A DNA stretch of 47,898 nt from Candidatus Poseidoniaceae archaeon (GCA_022424925.1 JAKMGM010000007.1:1-47898); one strand, 5' to 3'. Shown: positions 27,601 through 35,803, counted from the stretch's first letter. Notes: generated by a model not told the origin, from the sequence alone. Numbers and translations are program-made.

Positions 27601-27746
27601 GAATCCCACATGTTTTGGTCCCAATGGTTTTCTTCGAGTTCCAGAATATATTCTGAACCCAGCATGTTGGACTCTGGAACAGTTGGATTGAAGCCTTGTA
27701 CAAGCGGTATGAGCAGCAACACCGTGAACAACAAGGCGGGTCGCAT
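24615..27746 (-). CDS. Secreted subtilisin-like protease with type-3 repeats and C-terminal anchor
   Basis: 1043 residues from ATG 27746, the start that leaves a clean signal peptide (residues 1-18). The S8 domain has all catalytic residues: Asp209 (ADSGID), His266 (HGTH), oxyanion Asn367 (APGNN) and Ser443 (GTSMSTP). A jelly-roll-like region follows, then calcium-binding thrombospondin type-3-like repeats with DxDGDG and CPxE motifs (about 750-830). A transmembrane helix near 992-1011 and a short charged tail finish the protein. It is presumably held on the cell surface to hydrolyse protein, fitting the proteolytic lifestyle inferred for Marine Group II. It may be made as a precursor, since about 180 residues precede the catalytic core. 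Confidence 0.95.
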   Translation of the reverse strand: MRPALLFTVLLLIPLVQGFNPTVPESNMLGSEYILELEENHWDQNMWDSLEGSGHTPLRVVTPNQILVWRSGTYTPSSVFETHDAPAPEIKGLVGGSGVEHVKIVFEPRLPEDAVHQLLRAFEAVNFNINPNIDAYSTPMPHTEVIEWKTFARHPHLHTLDGVLWIEPVLETVGRNSLAASLIQHGKTSANPAWELGLNGTGIVVAAADSGIDYDHACFRNATTIGEVGSNGTDGVGEPGGSHRKILAVNHTIDSGDTNGHSDYRHGTHVAGTLSCYNVYNMRSNTEPKNGSALAHESMLVFQDIVSDEGWVPPDVDALFVEAGTHGAVIHSNSWGDATTEYTARTADFDAWALEMPWSLAFVAPGNNGGQLLEPANGRNVVAVGASVKSPSMSVWPSSSIGPTEAGTNGIFALAPGTSIQSARADGIPDSYNDALRSSSGTSMSTPAAAGVAAILQQLVEDGWISGYESRTATPVSQLRPVWADPLLNSSNNLELAEGFTPSGALLRSLLALSTTQLSQQERNGGEGGYQLQNEHDGWGQLNLSELIDLAAVENALHRGNVSPTSDLWIHDSYRLADKSPAEWLVQRNGTDDALENLHAMPWNATDAAGPFLKTGEQWTKRFELNGEHLDVRLAWPSSPEPYLVQDLQLIVRLSDGTEALAGEFQSDGDSTLFFSNVVDFSNTTSFPNRNETTVAVSLSPEDLTGIEWVDIEVRARYITPGNQQGSVGIDGDRQGFALAVKGVHRDSQAWSDDDGDGVANAVDGCPNENARDWDVNEDGCIDDSDGDSVNDANDVCPEQHSLNFDANNDGCIDDTDGDGVLDNLDRCFTEVVTIFWPVDSNGCRPVDSLPVVDFVLSPQDGGVWYDELVVEWVAHDVEGDAFDTGASIQVVNLSDTSNAYPIASCAKTNVQNGTFSCLWEIPNDLPVWDIRGQPLQIEIFIQSRNGSPEAKRDTVLVRDEATFTSEWNNPLLEVEDEVREGVQGRASQTRALMWGVFGILGGILVMYQLGWNVRHTSPNQKRVPAFAVDTAGYDGQEADENE

Positions 27747-27814
27747 AATTTGGCTTGAACCGTCAAACTTTGTCAATCTCGTGGTCGAAACTACACATTC
27801 CACGCGACGGCGCG

Positions 27815-27820
27815 TTTAAG
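27815..27820 (+). promoter_or_regulatory. TATA-like element for ribosomal gene cluster
   Basis: TTTAAG is centred 28 bases before ATG 27846, the spacing expected of an archaeal TATA box driving a leaderless transcript of eL20. No ribosome-binding site precedes the ATG, which agrees. Confidence 0.5.
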
Positions 27821-27845
27821 TCGGGTTTGCGATTCGCCCACTTTG

Positions 27846-28118
27846 ATGAAGGCCTACCGAGTTTCAGGAATTGCCCCGTTTGGCAGCATGCGCCAAGAGT
27901 TTTCTTTGGATTTACCAGCAGACGATGCCGCTGATGCGGAACATCGAACCTACTCAATTATGGGTTCCCGTCACAAGGCAAACCGACGTTCTATTGATAT
28001 TCAATCCGTTTCCGAAATTGACCCAAGAATTTCCACTGAACCCCGCATCATGGATTTTTTCCGAGAACAAATCGCTGCTGCCGGCGGCCAAATCGCTGCG
28101 GTTTCAGAAGAAGAGTGA
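27846..28118 (+). CDS. rpl18a: Large-subunit ribosomal protein eL20 (LX/L18a)
   Basis: 90 residues from ATG 27846 (a TTG one codon earlier is less likely). The N-terminus KAYRVSGIAPFG and the middle YSIMGSRHKANRRSIDI match the archaeal LX/L18a/eL20 protein, which binds the large ribosomal subunit near domain II of 23S rRNA. In many euryarchaea it lies upstream of prefoldin alpha and ftsY, and the same order is seen here. The gene is found only in archaea and eukaryotes. Confidence 0.9.
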   Translation: MKAYRVSGIAPFGSMRQEFSLDLPADDAADAEHRTYSIMGSRHKANRRSIDIQSVSEIDPRISTEPRIMDFFREQIAAAGGQIAAVSEEE

Positions 28119-28166
28119 ACCGCGGGTAGTTCTTGAAGGACCACCCCTACGGACATCGTGAGTCGT

Positions 28167-28721
28167 ATGGTAGAACGCAGTGAGTTGCAAAAAAAAGCCC
28201 GGACGATTGATGCGCATCGTAAACAGATGGACGACCTTCACGCTCGTATTGAGCAGATAACGGCAATCATCGATGAGCACACCGTTACGGCGAGTATTCT
28301 TGCACGTCTACGACAATCCGTTCAGTCCGGACGGGCTGGCGCTCGACTGTCAATTGGTTCTGGCGTAACTTTACACTACACGCATGATAGTGAGGAAGAA
28401 GGTACCGCATTAATCGATTTAGGAAGCGGTGTTTTTGGTGAAAAACCGTGGGCAGAGGCGCTGGCTATGACCGAAGAGCGCAAGGAAGGAATCACGCTCC
28501 TGCACAAGGATTTGAGCGAACAAGCAACTGTATTAGAAACGAAGATTACCCAACTGGCACAAGAGTTCAATGAAGCGGCCGCTCTTTTACAACCTTCACA
28601 AACCCCACAACCCGCTACTGCATCATCCCCAGAACCCGAGCAAAACTCTTCTGAAGAGAAGACACGCAGGCCAGTACGCCGTGGAAGCCGGTTTGGAAAC
28701 GAGTTGACACTGGACGATTGA
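28167..28721 (+). CDS. pfdA: Prefoldin subunit alpha
   Basis: 184 residues from ATG 28167 (GTG 28158 is possible). Two coiled-coil arms (about 5-45 and 95-140) flank a beta-hairpin core containing ARLSIGSGVTLHYT and LIDLGSGVFGEK, the arrangement of archaeal prefoldin alpha, which with beta forms a jellyfish-shaped holdase that hands nascent proteins to the thermosome. A Ser/Glu/Pro-rich tail of about 40 residues is longer than usual. Position between eL20 and ftsY is the conserved archaeal order. Confidence 0.88.
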   Translation: MVERSELQKKARTIDAHRKQMDDLHARIEQITAIIDEHTVTASILARLRQSVQSGRAGARLSIGSGVTLHYTHDSEEEGTALIDLGSGVFGEKPWAEALAMTEERKEGITLLHKDLSEQATVLETKITQLAQEFNEAAALLQPSQTPQPATASSPEPEQNSSEEKTRRPVRRGSRFGNELTLDD

Positions 28722-28730
28722 GGTTATTCT

Positions 28731-30155
28731 ATGGGACTTTTTGACCGGTTTAGGAAACGCGTGACAGAAGTTGCTTCCGAAGTTGATACCGACGAACTAT
28801 CCGCTGCAGCAGACTCACCTGAAGCGAGGGAGGCTCTCGATGCTTCGCAGATGCATCATCAACAATCTCAAGAATTGGCGAAAGCAGTCCACGAGACCGA
28901 ACCCGAAGTCGTTGAAGATGAATGGGAGGACCTCGACCAGCTGGATGAAGAATCCGAACCAGTTGTAGAAGACGAGTGGGATGACTTTGACGAGGATGAA
29001 GACATCGCCCTCCCCGTAGAACTTTCCCGAAAAGAAAAGAAACGGCTCCAAAAGAAGCAGAGATCTGATGAAAAAAGACTCGAGAAGCAGCGCAAGGAAA
29101 TGAAAAAGCGTGGCGCAGTAGAAGTGGCGCGTCCCAAAGGCTCCAACGTCGACCTTTCAGTCATGCGAACCACAACCGGGCGGCAACTTGTTCAAGTTCA
29201 AAGCGCCCCAAAAGGTTCAGTTAAAGAAGCAGAAATCGAAACAGAGGTTGGCACGAAGGTCAAAGTTGAACTTGGTGGAGGCGTTGTTTCAGAAGGCGGA
29301 CGCGTCATCAAAGCAGGCGGCGCACTGGACAATCTCATTGAGGAACTTGAATGGGTTTTACTTGAATCCGATATATCAAGTGACGCTGTAACCGCAGTCA
29401 CCAAAGCCCTCCGAGATAATTTGGTTGGTGCTCGACTCCGTAAAGGGGCCGACCTGGCGAAAGTTCTCGAAGCCGCTCTCAAACGTGCTTTACGCAATAT
29501 CCTATCTGCGGGCTACTGGGATTTTGATGCGAGCGTTCAATCGTTTATCGATGCGGGCGATACGCCTGTAGTCGTCATGCTCGTTGGCGTGAACGGAACT
29601 GGGAAAACAACGACAGCAGCCAAGATTGCTCAGCGATTGCTTGATCAAGATATTTCTGTTGTTGCTGCCGCAGGCGATACTTTCAGGGCTGGTGCAATCC
29701 AACAACTGGAAAGCCATTGCGAAAACCTTGGAATCCGCTGTATTTCATCTCAACGGGGCGGGGACACAGCCGCGATTGCACGCGATGCGATAGAATCTGC
29801 AAAAGCCAAGAACATCGATGTCGTCCTCGTCGATACAGCAGGTCGCATGCAAAACAAAGTGAACTTGATGAACGAACTGAACAAAGTCAGGCGGGTTGCA
29901 AATCCCCATTTGACGCTCTTCGTTGGAGATTCTCTTGCCGGAAACGACGCAGTCGAACAGGCAAGGATGTTCCAAGAAATCATGAAATTCGACGGAGCGG
30001 TTCTCACCAAAGTCGATACAGACGCCAAAGGCGGTGCAGGGCTTTCAATTGCTTTTTCAACTGGTCGACCAATTGTTTTCGCCGGCGTAGGGCAGGGCTA
30101 TCATGATTTGAAACAGTTCGATCCCGACTGGCTTCTTGAGCAAATGTTTGACTGA
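28731..30155 (+). CDS. ftsY: Signal recognition particle receptor FtsY
   Basis: 474 residues. The C-terminal NG GTPase domain has GVNGTGKT (286-293), the insertion-box GDTFRAGAIQQL, DTAGR, TKVDTDAKGG and FAGVGQG. The N-terminal 180 residues are an unusually long, highly acidic then basic extension (EWEDLD and EWDDFDED repeats, then KEKKRLQKKQRSDEKRLEKQRK) suited to contact membrane and ribosome. FtsY docks SRP-ribosome complexes at the translocon. The gene starts nine bases after prefoldin alpha and ends overlapping the DUF1844 gene by one base. Confidence 0.97.
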   Translation: MGLFDRFRKRVTEVASEVDTDELSAAADSPEAREALDASQMHHQQSQELAKAVHETEPEVVEDEWEDLDQLDEESEPVVEDEWDDFDEDEDIALPVELSRKEKKRLQKKQRSDEKRLEKQRKEMKKRGAVEVARPKGSNVDLSVMRTTTGRQLVQVQSAPKGSVKEAEIETEVGTKVKVELGGGVVSEGGRVIKAGGALDNLIEELEWVLLESDISSDAVTAVTKALRDNLVGARLRKGADLAKVLEAALKRALRNILSAGYWDFDASVQSFIDAGDTPVVVMLVGVNGTGKTTTAAKIAQRLLDQDISVVAAAGDTFRAGAIQQLESHCENLGIRCISSQRGGDTAAIARDAIESAKAKNIDVVLVDTAGRMQNKVNLMNELNKVRRVANPHLTLFVGDSLAGNDAVEQARMFQEIMKFDGAVLTKVDTDAKGGAGLSIAFSTGRPIVFAGVGQGYHDLKQFDPDWLLEQMFD

Positions 30156-30577
30156 TGTTGAGCGATGAGGACATAGGCATCCACCGTCTAGGGATGACCA
30201 TGGCGGACACCTTCAAAGACGAAGAGACTGAGCAGTTTTTCCAGTTAATACACATGTTTCAACGCTCATCGCTGTTGCATATGGGGTTGCTTCCCGACCA
30301 AGAAGGAAACATGATGTTCAATTTAGGTGAAGCCAAAGCCGGAATCGACCTGCTTCGCATGCTGCAAAGTAAGACCAAAGGCAACCTTGCCGACCAAGAA
30401 GAACGCATGCTCAAAGGAATTGTGAGCGAACTTCAACTCCAATTTCTGAAAGCACCAACCCGTCGACGCCAGATGGAAAGCGACGCTGCCCAATCCGAAA
30501 CAATTCGTGAAGCATTCGCCAACCCCCAATCTGGTCCCGTCGAAGATTTATCTTCCCCTGTAGACAGCGAGGAATAA
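30155..30577 (+). CDS. DUF1844 domain protein
   Basis: 140 residues; its ATG uses the last base of the ftsY stop. Residues about 27-95 (FFQLIHMFQRSSLLHMGLLPDQ..., then EAKAGIDLLRMLQSKTKGNL and EERMLKGIVSELQLQF) match the DUF1844 pattern. That domain has no established function and I know it chiefly from bacteria. The N- and C-terminal extensions are charged. Tight coupling to ftsY suggests a link to membrane targeting or membrane proteins; that is inference. Confidence 0.8.
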   Translation: MLSDEDIGIHRLGMTMADTFKDEETEQFFQLIHMFQRSSLLHMGLLPDQEGNMMFNLGEAKAGIDLLRMLQSKTKGNLADQEERMLKGIVSELQLQFLKAPTRRRQMESDAAQSETIREAFANPQSGPVEDLSSPVDSEE

Positions 30578-30631
30578 TCGATTTCAAGCGGTTGTTTGAT
30601 GTGCAATGGCTTCAACAGCGGATTGATTCAC

Positions 30632-31306
30632 ATGGCGTATGTCACGGAGACTGCGGAAGAAACGGCACCGACCGTTCTTCTTGTAGACAACAATCCGATG
30701 TCACTCATGCGATTGCGTGAAGTATTCAAAATTCGGGATTTCAACATCGAGGAGTGCCAAGACGGCGACCAAGCGGTTGATGAGTACATTCGCCTTGACC
30801 CTGAATTGGTTGTTATCGCTTTGGACATACCTTCGCTCGACGGCCACCTCGCAGCTCTTGAAATGCGGGAGCATGGAGGAGAAAGCCGCATTGTCTTCAT
30901 CGCCTCAAAACGCAATGCTCAACTGGCCGAGGATGCAAGCCATTCTGCAGGCGCTGTTGCATGGTTAGAAAAGCCGGTATCCTCGACTGCAGTGAACGAA
31001 TTATGGGCGCAAATCCTCGGGCCGATTCCAGATGCACCAGGTCTCGAAGATCTCGACCAATTGTATCCAGAAGACAGGATAAAACCACAGCCAGATGAAG
31101 GACTCATGCCACTCCCACCACTACCGGGAATGCCTGCCTTACCTTTGCCCGGTGAGGTAATCACTCCACTGCCAGAACTCACGCTTGTGGCTGACATTGT
31201 CTCGCCCGAAGTTGTCAAACCGAAACGGAGGGTGTTCAAACTGCTCTTGTTGCTTACGTTCTTAGGTGCTTCAGGCTATGCCGCATATACGCTTGGTTAT
31301 CTTTGA
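30632..31306 (+). CDS. Membrane-tethered response-regulator receiver
   Basis: 224 residues from ATG 30632 (an upstream in-frame start at 30596 would add 12). The receiver domain spans about 13-130: acidic Asp19, phosphoacceptor Asp65 in ALDIPSLDG, and conserved Lys114 in LEKP. There is no DNA-binding or enzymatic output domain. A Pro-rich linker (PLPPLPGMPALPLPG) leads to a single C-terminal membrane helix (about 202-222). The receiver is thus tethered to the inside of the membrane. No histidine kinase is in the window. It may be phosphorylated by a remote kinase, or act as a docking protein. Confidence 0.85.
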   Translation: MAYVTETAEETAPTVLLVDNNPMSLMRLREVFKIRDFNIEECQDGDQAVDEYIRLDPELVVIALDIPSLDGHLAALEMREHGGESRIVFIASKRNAQLAEDASHSAGAVAWLEKPVSSTAVNELWAQILGPIPDAPGLEDLDQLYPEDRIKPQPDEGLMPLPPLPGMPALPLPGEVITPLPELTLVADIVSPEVVKPKRRVFKLLLLLTFLGASGYAAYTLGYL

Positions 31307-31530
31307 GGTTCGCTTTCAGGCGCCATTACCACATGAGCATTCGGTGTTATCTGCGTTCCCGCAGGCACGGCTGTCATTTGGGTGATAATTACACCGTCTT
31401 CTTCCAACAGAAGACTGTCGTTTTGTGCAATCCGGAAATCTAAATTGTTCGCTTTTCTACCGGCCCGCCACAGTATCCAAATCGGCACGAAACTTGCAGC
31501 AAATGCCAATGTCCAGAGCAGTTCATCCAC
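31297..31530 (-). CDS. Small single-span membrane protein
   Basis: 77 residues. A hydrophobic helix fills about 3-20, followed by RAGRKANNL and a soluble domain with small-beta character (LLLEEDGVIITQMTAVPAGTQI). Its 3' end overlaps the convergent receiver gene by ten bases. It sits nine bases downstream of pyrF on the same strand. I do not recognise it; the size, membrane helix and clean operon position favour a real gene. Confidence 0.6.
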   Translation of the reverse strand: MDELLWTLAFAASFVPIWILWRAGRKANNLDFRIAQNDSLLLEEDGVIITQMTAVPAGTQITPNAHVVMAPESEPQR

Positions 31531-31539
31531 AATGAAACC

Positions 31540-32364
31540 TCACAACATACGTTCTTTTAGCGCATTCCATGAGGCCTTTGCATAGGCTTCCGCTTGTTGA
31601 GCAGGATGCTCCGCCTTGTGAATGCCGGAGCCAACGATGATGCAATCAGAACCGGCTAAAACCGCCTCTCGTGGGTCGCCGTAGCGTTGGCCCATTTCCC
31701 CGTCGCCAACGGCTAAGTTTACTCCTGGCGTCCATATGAGTTTATTTTGCCCTACCTTGGCACGTAGAAGTGCGAGCTCCTCGGGGCGAGAACCGTTCCC
31801 GATGAACCCAAATACGCCTGCGTGAGCCTTTCCTTTCGCAACTACCTTGTCAGTATATTCTGGTTCGAGAAGGTTACCTCGGCTGGACATTTGTGCGAGC
31901 AAGAGAACGCCACCTTCGCGCCCAACATCATGCCAGCCCGCTTGGAGACCATCGACGATGTCTGGTCCGGAAATGAGGTGCGCCGTAACCAAGTCCGACC
32001 AAGAACGAATGTCGTAAACACCCGCCATCTGCTTACGACTGATGCCACCAATGTCTGCAAATTTCCGGTCTTCGAAAATCAATAAATCTGCTGCAGCCGC
32101 TTTAGCGCAAAACGCTTTCCATGAATCAGCAGTCCAATCATCCACCAAATCCACATGTGTTTTTAGCGCAGCAATATGGGGGCCAACTTGGTCGATTAAC
32201 TGGTTCAATCCATCCATTGTCGAACGGTCAGCAGCAAGGCATACGAGGCTCTGTTTTCGGCAGGCGACTTCCATGTATTTCCGAGCCATTGGTAGCGTAT
32301 TTTCACTCCAACGTTGACCCCAGATGCTTTCAGCCTGCATGGATGTTCCAAAGCGTCTCGCCAC
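31540..32364 (-). CDS. pyrF: Orotidine 5'-phosphate decarboxylase, eukaryote-like
   Basis: 274 residues. The catalytic Lys-Asp-Lys-Asp set is present as LKTHVD (K68) and FEDRKFADIG (D99, K101, D104), and the AQMSSRGNL loop follows. These motifs match fungal/animal OMP decarboxylases (for example yeast FEDRKFADIG) much better than the short archaeal enzymes. It makes UMP by decarboxylating OMP. The phosphate-binding motif usually written VGRGI reads VGSGI, so the Arg is Ser246. An SDR gene ends 15 bases upstream of its start. Confidence 0.92.
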   Translation of the reverse strand: MARRFGTSMQAESIWGQRWSENTLPMARKYMEVACRKQSLVCLAADRSTMDGLNQLIDQVGPHIAALKTHVDLVDDWTADSWKAFCAKAAAADLLIFEDRKFADIGGISRKQMAGVYDIRSWSDLVTAHLISGPDIVDGLQAGWHDVGREGGVLLLAQMSSRGNLLEPEYTDKVVAKGKAHAGVFGFIGNGSRPEELALLRAKVGQNKLIWTPGVNLAVGDGEMGQRYGDPREAVLAGSDCIIVGSGIHKAEHPAQQAEAYAKASWNALKERML

Positions 32365-32379
32365 TCATACCTTACGGCT

Positions 32380-33381
32380 TCAATCGCTAAGCGATTTCAC
32401 GGCATCAACAAGTGTTTGTTCGACACTCCGCATTGCCAATCCTAATTTTTCTTCAGCATCGCCTGTATCATAATCGACGTGTCGCCCTACGGTTGAACGC
32501 ACTTGTTGAATTGTTAGTTTGGGATGAAAGGCAGCCATGAGAACCGCAAGCGGGGTTGGCAAGTGTAGAGTCGCCCATTTCTTCCCCGGTATATCTTGTC
32601 GTAACTTCATACCAATCTCGCTCATCCAAAGTCCTGTTTTGTGGAGTATGTATCGTCCACCGTCATCACCGCGTTCAAGAGCATTCACGTGAGCATCCGC
32701 CACATCCCGTACATCAACAAAATTTAGATGTGTGCGTATAACGAACGGTAATTTTCCAGTGAAATGTTTGAGGTAGGCCATTGATCCACGCGTGTGGCGT
32801 TGATGAAACACTGGGCCGAATACAATTGACGGGTGAATCGTAACCAGTCGAACGGCCCGTGAATGACCGTTGCACACATCTACAAAGTCACGCATTTTCC
32901 GTTCTGCTTGCGCTTTCGCCAATCCGTACGCATTTGACTGAAGCGTGGCATCGTCACACCAATCACTGGCGTTGAACACCTGCCCATTGGCATACTTCGT
33001 TTTCCTAATGGCAGCAACCGACGACGTATGAATGACAGTTTGTACCGATGGATTTTGTTGTATCGCATCGCAGAGGTTTTGGGTGCCAACAACCGAAGGG
33101 TCGACAACATCTCGTTGTGCGTCTTTGACATTGATCATGAGACTTGCAGCACAGTGTATGATTGCATCACAACCCTGTACTGCATCGGTGACTGAAGGTG
33201 CGTCGAGTAAATCCATCTCAACAATTTCCAAACTTGAATGTTCCGTGGTTGGAAACGAGTCGAGAAATCGAGCGTTCTCGGCTTTTCGCACGGTTGCTCG
33301 GACGGCGTAGCCTTTCGAAAGCAAGAGGTGAACCACGTGCGAACCGATGAATCCAGCAGCACCGGTGACCAAGACGACCAT
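32380..33381 (-). CDS. NAD(P)-dependent extended SDR (epimerase/reductase)
   Basis: 333 residues. The Rossmann loop is GAAGFIGSH (7-15); the catalytic Tyr-Lys is in YGLAK (near 172-176) with a Ser upstream in IHTSSVAA. The overall pattern follows the dihydroflavonol-reductase/3-beta-HSD branch of extended SDRs, which act on sugars, sterols or aldehydes. The substrate cannot be told from sequence. It lies just upstream of pyrF on the same strand, and its start is divergent from the S15 hydrolase gene. Confidence 0.88.
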   Translation of the reverse strand: MVVLVTGAAGFIGSHVVHLLLSKGYAVRATVRKAENARFLDSFPTTEHSSLEIVEMDLLDAPSVTDAVQGCDAIIHCAASLMINVKDAQRDVVDPSVVGTQNLCDAIQQNPSVQTVIHTSSVAAIRKTKYANGQVFNASDWCDDATLQSNAYGLAKAQAERKMRDFVDVCNGHSRAVRLVTIHPSIVFGPVFHQRHTRGSMAYLKHFTGKLPFVIRTHLNFVDVRDVADAHVNALERGDDGGRYILHKTGLWMSEIGMKLRQDIPGKKWATLHLPTPLAVLMAAFHPKLTIQQVRSTVGRHVDYDTGDAEEKLGLAMRSVEQTLVDAVKSLSD

Positions 33382-33461
33382 GCTTGGCGATACGCCACCC
33401 CCACTTCTTGATGCCGCCTTGAAACATCACCTTCATGATAACCACCCACGTCGCATAGGTA

Positions 33462-35243
33462 ATGCGAAACGCTCTCTTCCTGTCTTTGTTGGTTCTTTTA
33501 GGGCCTCTTTCAGGATGTTTCGGTGCCTCTACAGCAAACGAGGACGGCATGTCAGAACCTTCCATGTATCCAGAGGTATGGAACCGGCACACCCTTGATT
33601 GGAATTGGACGGACAGCTATTCGTACGTGCTTGAACCGGGACCTTATACCGCACTTGAAGTCCAAGAGGCCACCTTCGAAGTAGATACCTCAGAGGTGTG
33701 GGAAACAGGCCCTGCGACTTCGACCGTACATCTTTCTTACTGGCTCCCCTCGAATACGGAACTTGGAGAGAAAGTCCCCGTTATTGCAGTTGTAAGCCCA
33801 TACTTTTCGTTTGGACAGCCCGGCGATGAATCCGGTGCAACGTACGTTGTTGGAGCCGGGCGCGGCGAGTTCATTTATGACAACTACATCCCTCACGGCT
33901 ATGCTTTCGCCCAAGTTTCCGTGTTTGGCACGGAGGAATCTTCTGGCTGCTTTGACTATCGCGGTGAAGGCGAAGGATGGGGCATTCATCAAGCGGTCGA
34001 ATGGCTCGGTGATCAAAACTGGTCGAATGGAAAAGTCGGCCTGTACGGGAAATCGTATGAAGGAGCCACACAATGGGAGGCGGCAGCTATCGGCAGTGAA
34101 CACCTCGCAACCATTGTTCCAATTTCTGGAACAACCGGGCTGCATCCACTTCTTTACAAGAATGGGAGCGCAGAAGCGCGTAGTCAAGTCATGCACATGA
34201 ATTACTTCAGTAGCACAGTCGATTACAATGAGGATGATTTCGACAACATCTGTCCTGACATTATTGAAGGCTTCTTTGCTGGTCCTGTGACGTACGGTGC
34301 CGGCGAACTCGACCCTTACATGTCAAATTAGTACGATGAGAGAGAACACCTTACTAAGGCGTTTGAGAATTACAACGGCAGCGTTTACTGGGTTCAAGGA
34401 ATGCAAGACTGGAACGTTGACCCGCACCAAGTTTTCCCAGGGTATCAGATGTTTATCGATGGGGGTTTCGAAGTGCGCGGCATGCTTGGCCAGTGGGAGC
34501 ACAACTATCCAGACCAATGGTCGAAGCACAATGCACAGGACAGCGGCTATGGCGGTGAAGCCATCCACAACATGACGCGTTGGGATTGGGCTCAAGATTT
34601 ATTTGAATGGTTTGAATACTATCTCAAAGGAATCGGTGAAAAACCGGACCTTCATGCTCAAATTCAGCGGAACGATGGAGAGTGGCGAATTGAATCAACA
34701 TGGCCGCCGCTTGATGCTGAACCGATAGCCCAACCATTAGCGGACTGTTCGCAAACCGGCCAGCAAGTTGCCGGGGCAAGTGTAGCAGGAGGGGGTCTTG
34801 CCAGCGTCACTTTCGATTGCCCAGCACTGTTTGACGACATGGACGCTCACCTCACCGGCCTGTTTACGTTGCACTTGGACGTCACTGCAGCAATGGACGG
34901 GGGGCAAGTTTTCGCTGAAATGCAAGATGCTGAAACCGGCTTGAGACTTGGGCACGCTACAATGGATATCCGTTACTATCGCGGCGGAAGCGACCCAACA
35001 ACTGTTCTTCCCGGACAAAGCCTCACAATGCTGATGGAATTTCAGGCGATTGATGCCCTACTCCCCGCAGGCCACGGCATACGCCTCGTACTTACGGAGA
35101 CCGGAGAGGATTACTTGGCACCTGCTTGCGGCATCGCATGCCCCGTGACCGTTAACGGCGGCACGCTCACCGTACACCACATTGTTCGAGACGGTAGCAT
35201 GATGCTTATCACACCTCAAGGCGAAGATGCAGCGAACGCCTAG
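33462..35243 (+). pseudogene. S15/CocE-type lipoprotein hydrolase with in-frame TAG
   Basis: One continuous reading frame of 594 codons is broken only by TAG at 34329-34331 (codon 290). The first part carries a lipoprotein signal (LSGC, Cys19) and the nucleophile Ser198 in GKSYEG. The second part carries the catalytic Asp316 (GMQDWNVDP) and His347 (QWEHN) and the C-terminal jelly-roll. Each part alone is therefore inactive. The codon after TAG begins YDERE, where relatives often have a WxER-like motif, so a TGG to TAG change is plausible. The choices are recent nonsense mutation, sequencing error or readthrough. The intact protein would be a surface peptidase or esterase of the X-Pro dipeptidyl-peptidase/cocaine-esterase family. 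Confidence 0.85.
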
Positions 35244-35803
35244 TCTTGGATGTCACCGTGACGCAAGGCTCGAATCATATCTATTCTGCCGATGAGCCCA
35301 ACCAATTCTCCGCGTTGGCTCACAAGTAAAATTTCTGATTCGTCGAGCAATCTTCGCGCTTCACCAATTGAGTTATCGACGTCTATGAGCGTGAAATCAA
35401 CACGCATAACCGCCTCGACAAGGGCGGCTTTCGCTACATTTTCTTTGAGCAGACTGGACTCCGATACCAAGCCTACGACCGAACCGTCGGTATTGAGCAC
35501 CGGGAGGTGACTAATTCCACCTAACACCATCTTGTCAATCGCCGATTGAACGGTATCGTTTTGCACCAATGTCGTGATTTCACTCACCATGATATCACCG
35601 ACGGTATGCGCAAGGTCTGGACTTTCTTCACGTTTCAGAGCGCGAACCATTTTCCTAAGCGTCGATGCGCGAGGGTCAACGACTTCGTTTTCGACCTTGG
35701 CGATAACCGATTGAGTGAGTCCAGACCTGTCGGCTAACATCGTCTGCGTTAATCCCAATGATTTGCGCCACTGACGCAGATACCCACCGGTCGGGATTTC
35801 CAT
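35240..35803 (-). CDS. HTH (XRE-type) regulator with paired CBS domains
   Basis: 187 residues from ATG 35803. The helix-turn-helix (about 8-55) reads LRQWRKSLGLTQTMLADRSG...QSVIAKVE. Two CBS motifs follow (about 70-125 and 126-185: TVGDIMVSEI, GGISHLPVLNTDGSVVGLVS and LVSQRGELVGLIG). CBS pairs bind adenine nucleotides or S-adenosylmethionine, so it may sense energy or nitrogen state. The frame is open to ATG 35875 and the extra 24 residues contain a second PTGG, but family members normally begin at M-x-x-PTG, so I prefer 35803. It diverges from the glutamine synthetase gene. Its stop overlaps the hydrolase end by four bases. Confidence 0.85.
   Translation of the reverse strand: MEIPTGGYLRQWRKSLGLTQTMLADRSGLTQSVIAKVENEVVDPRASTLRKMVRALKREESPDLAHTVGDIMVSEITTLVQNDTVQSAIDKMVLGGISHLPVLNTDGSVVGLVSESSLLKENVAKAALVEAVMRVDFTLIDVDNSIGEARRLLDESEILLVSQRGELVGLIGRIDMIRALRHGDIQD

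Noticed and set aside
29400..30106. FtsY read as Ffh (SRP54)
   Set aside because: No M domain follows the GTPase; the acidic/basic N-terminal extension is that of FtsY.
34329..34331. TAG as a programmed pyrrolysine codon
   Set aside because: No pyl gene or methylamine methyltransferase is in view, and S15 hydrolases do not need pyrrolysine. Kept only as a check, with mutation or error preferred.
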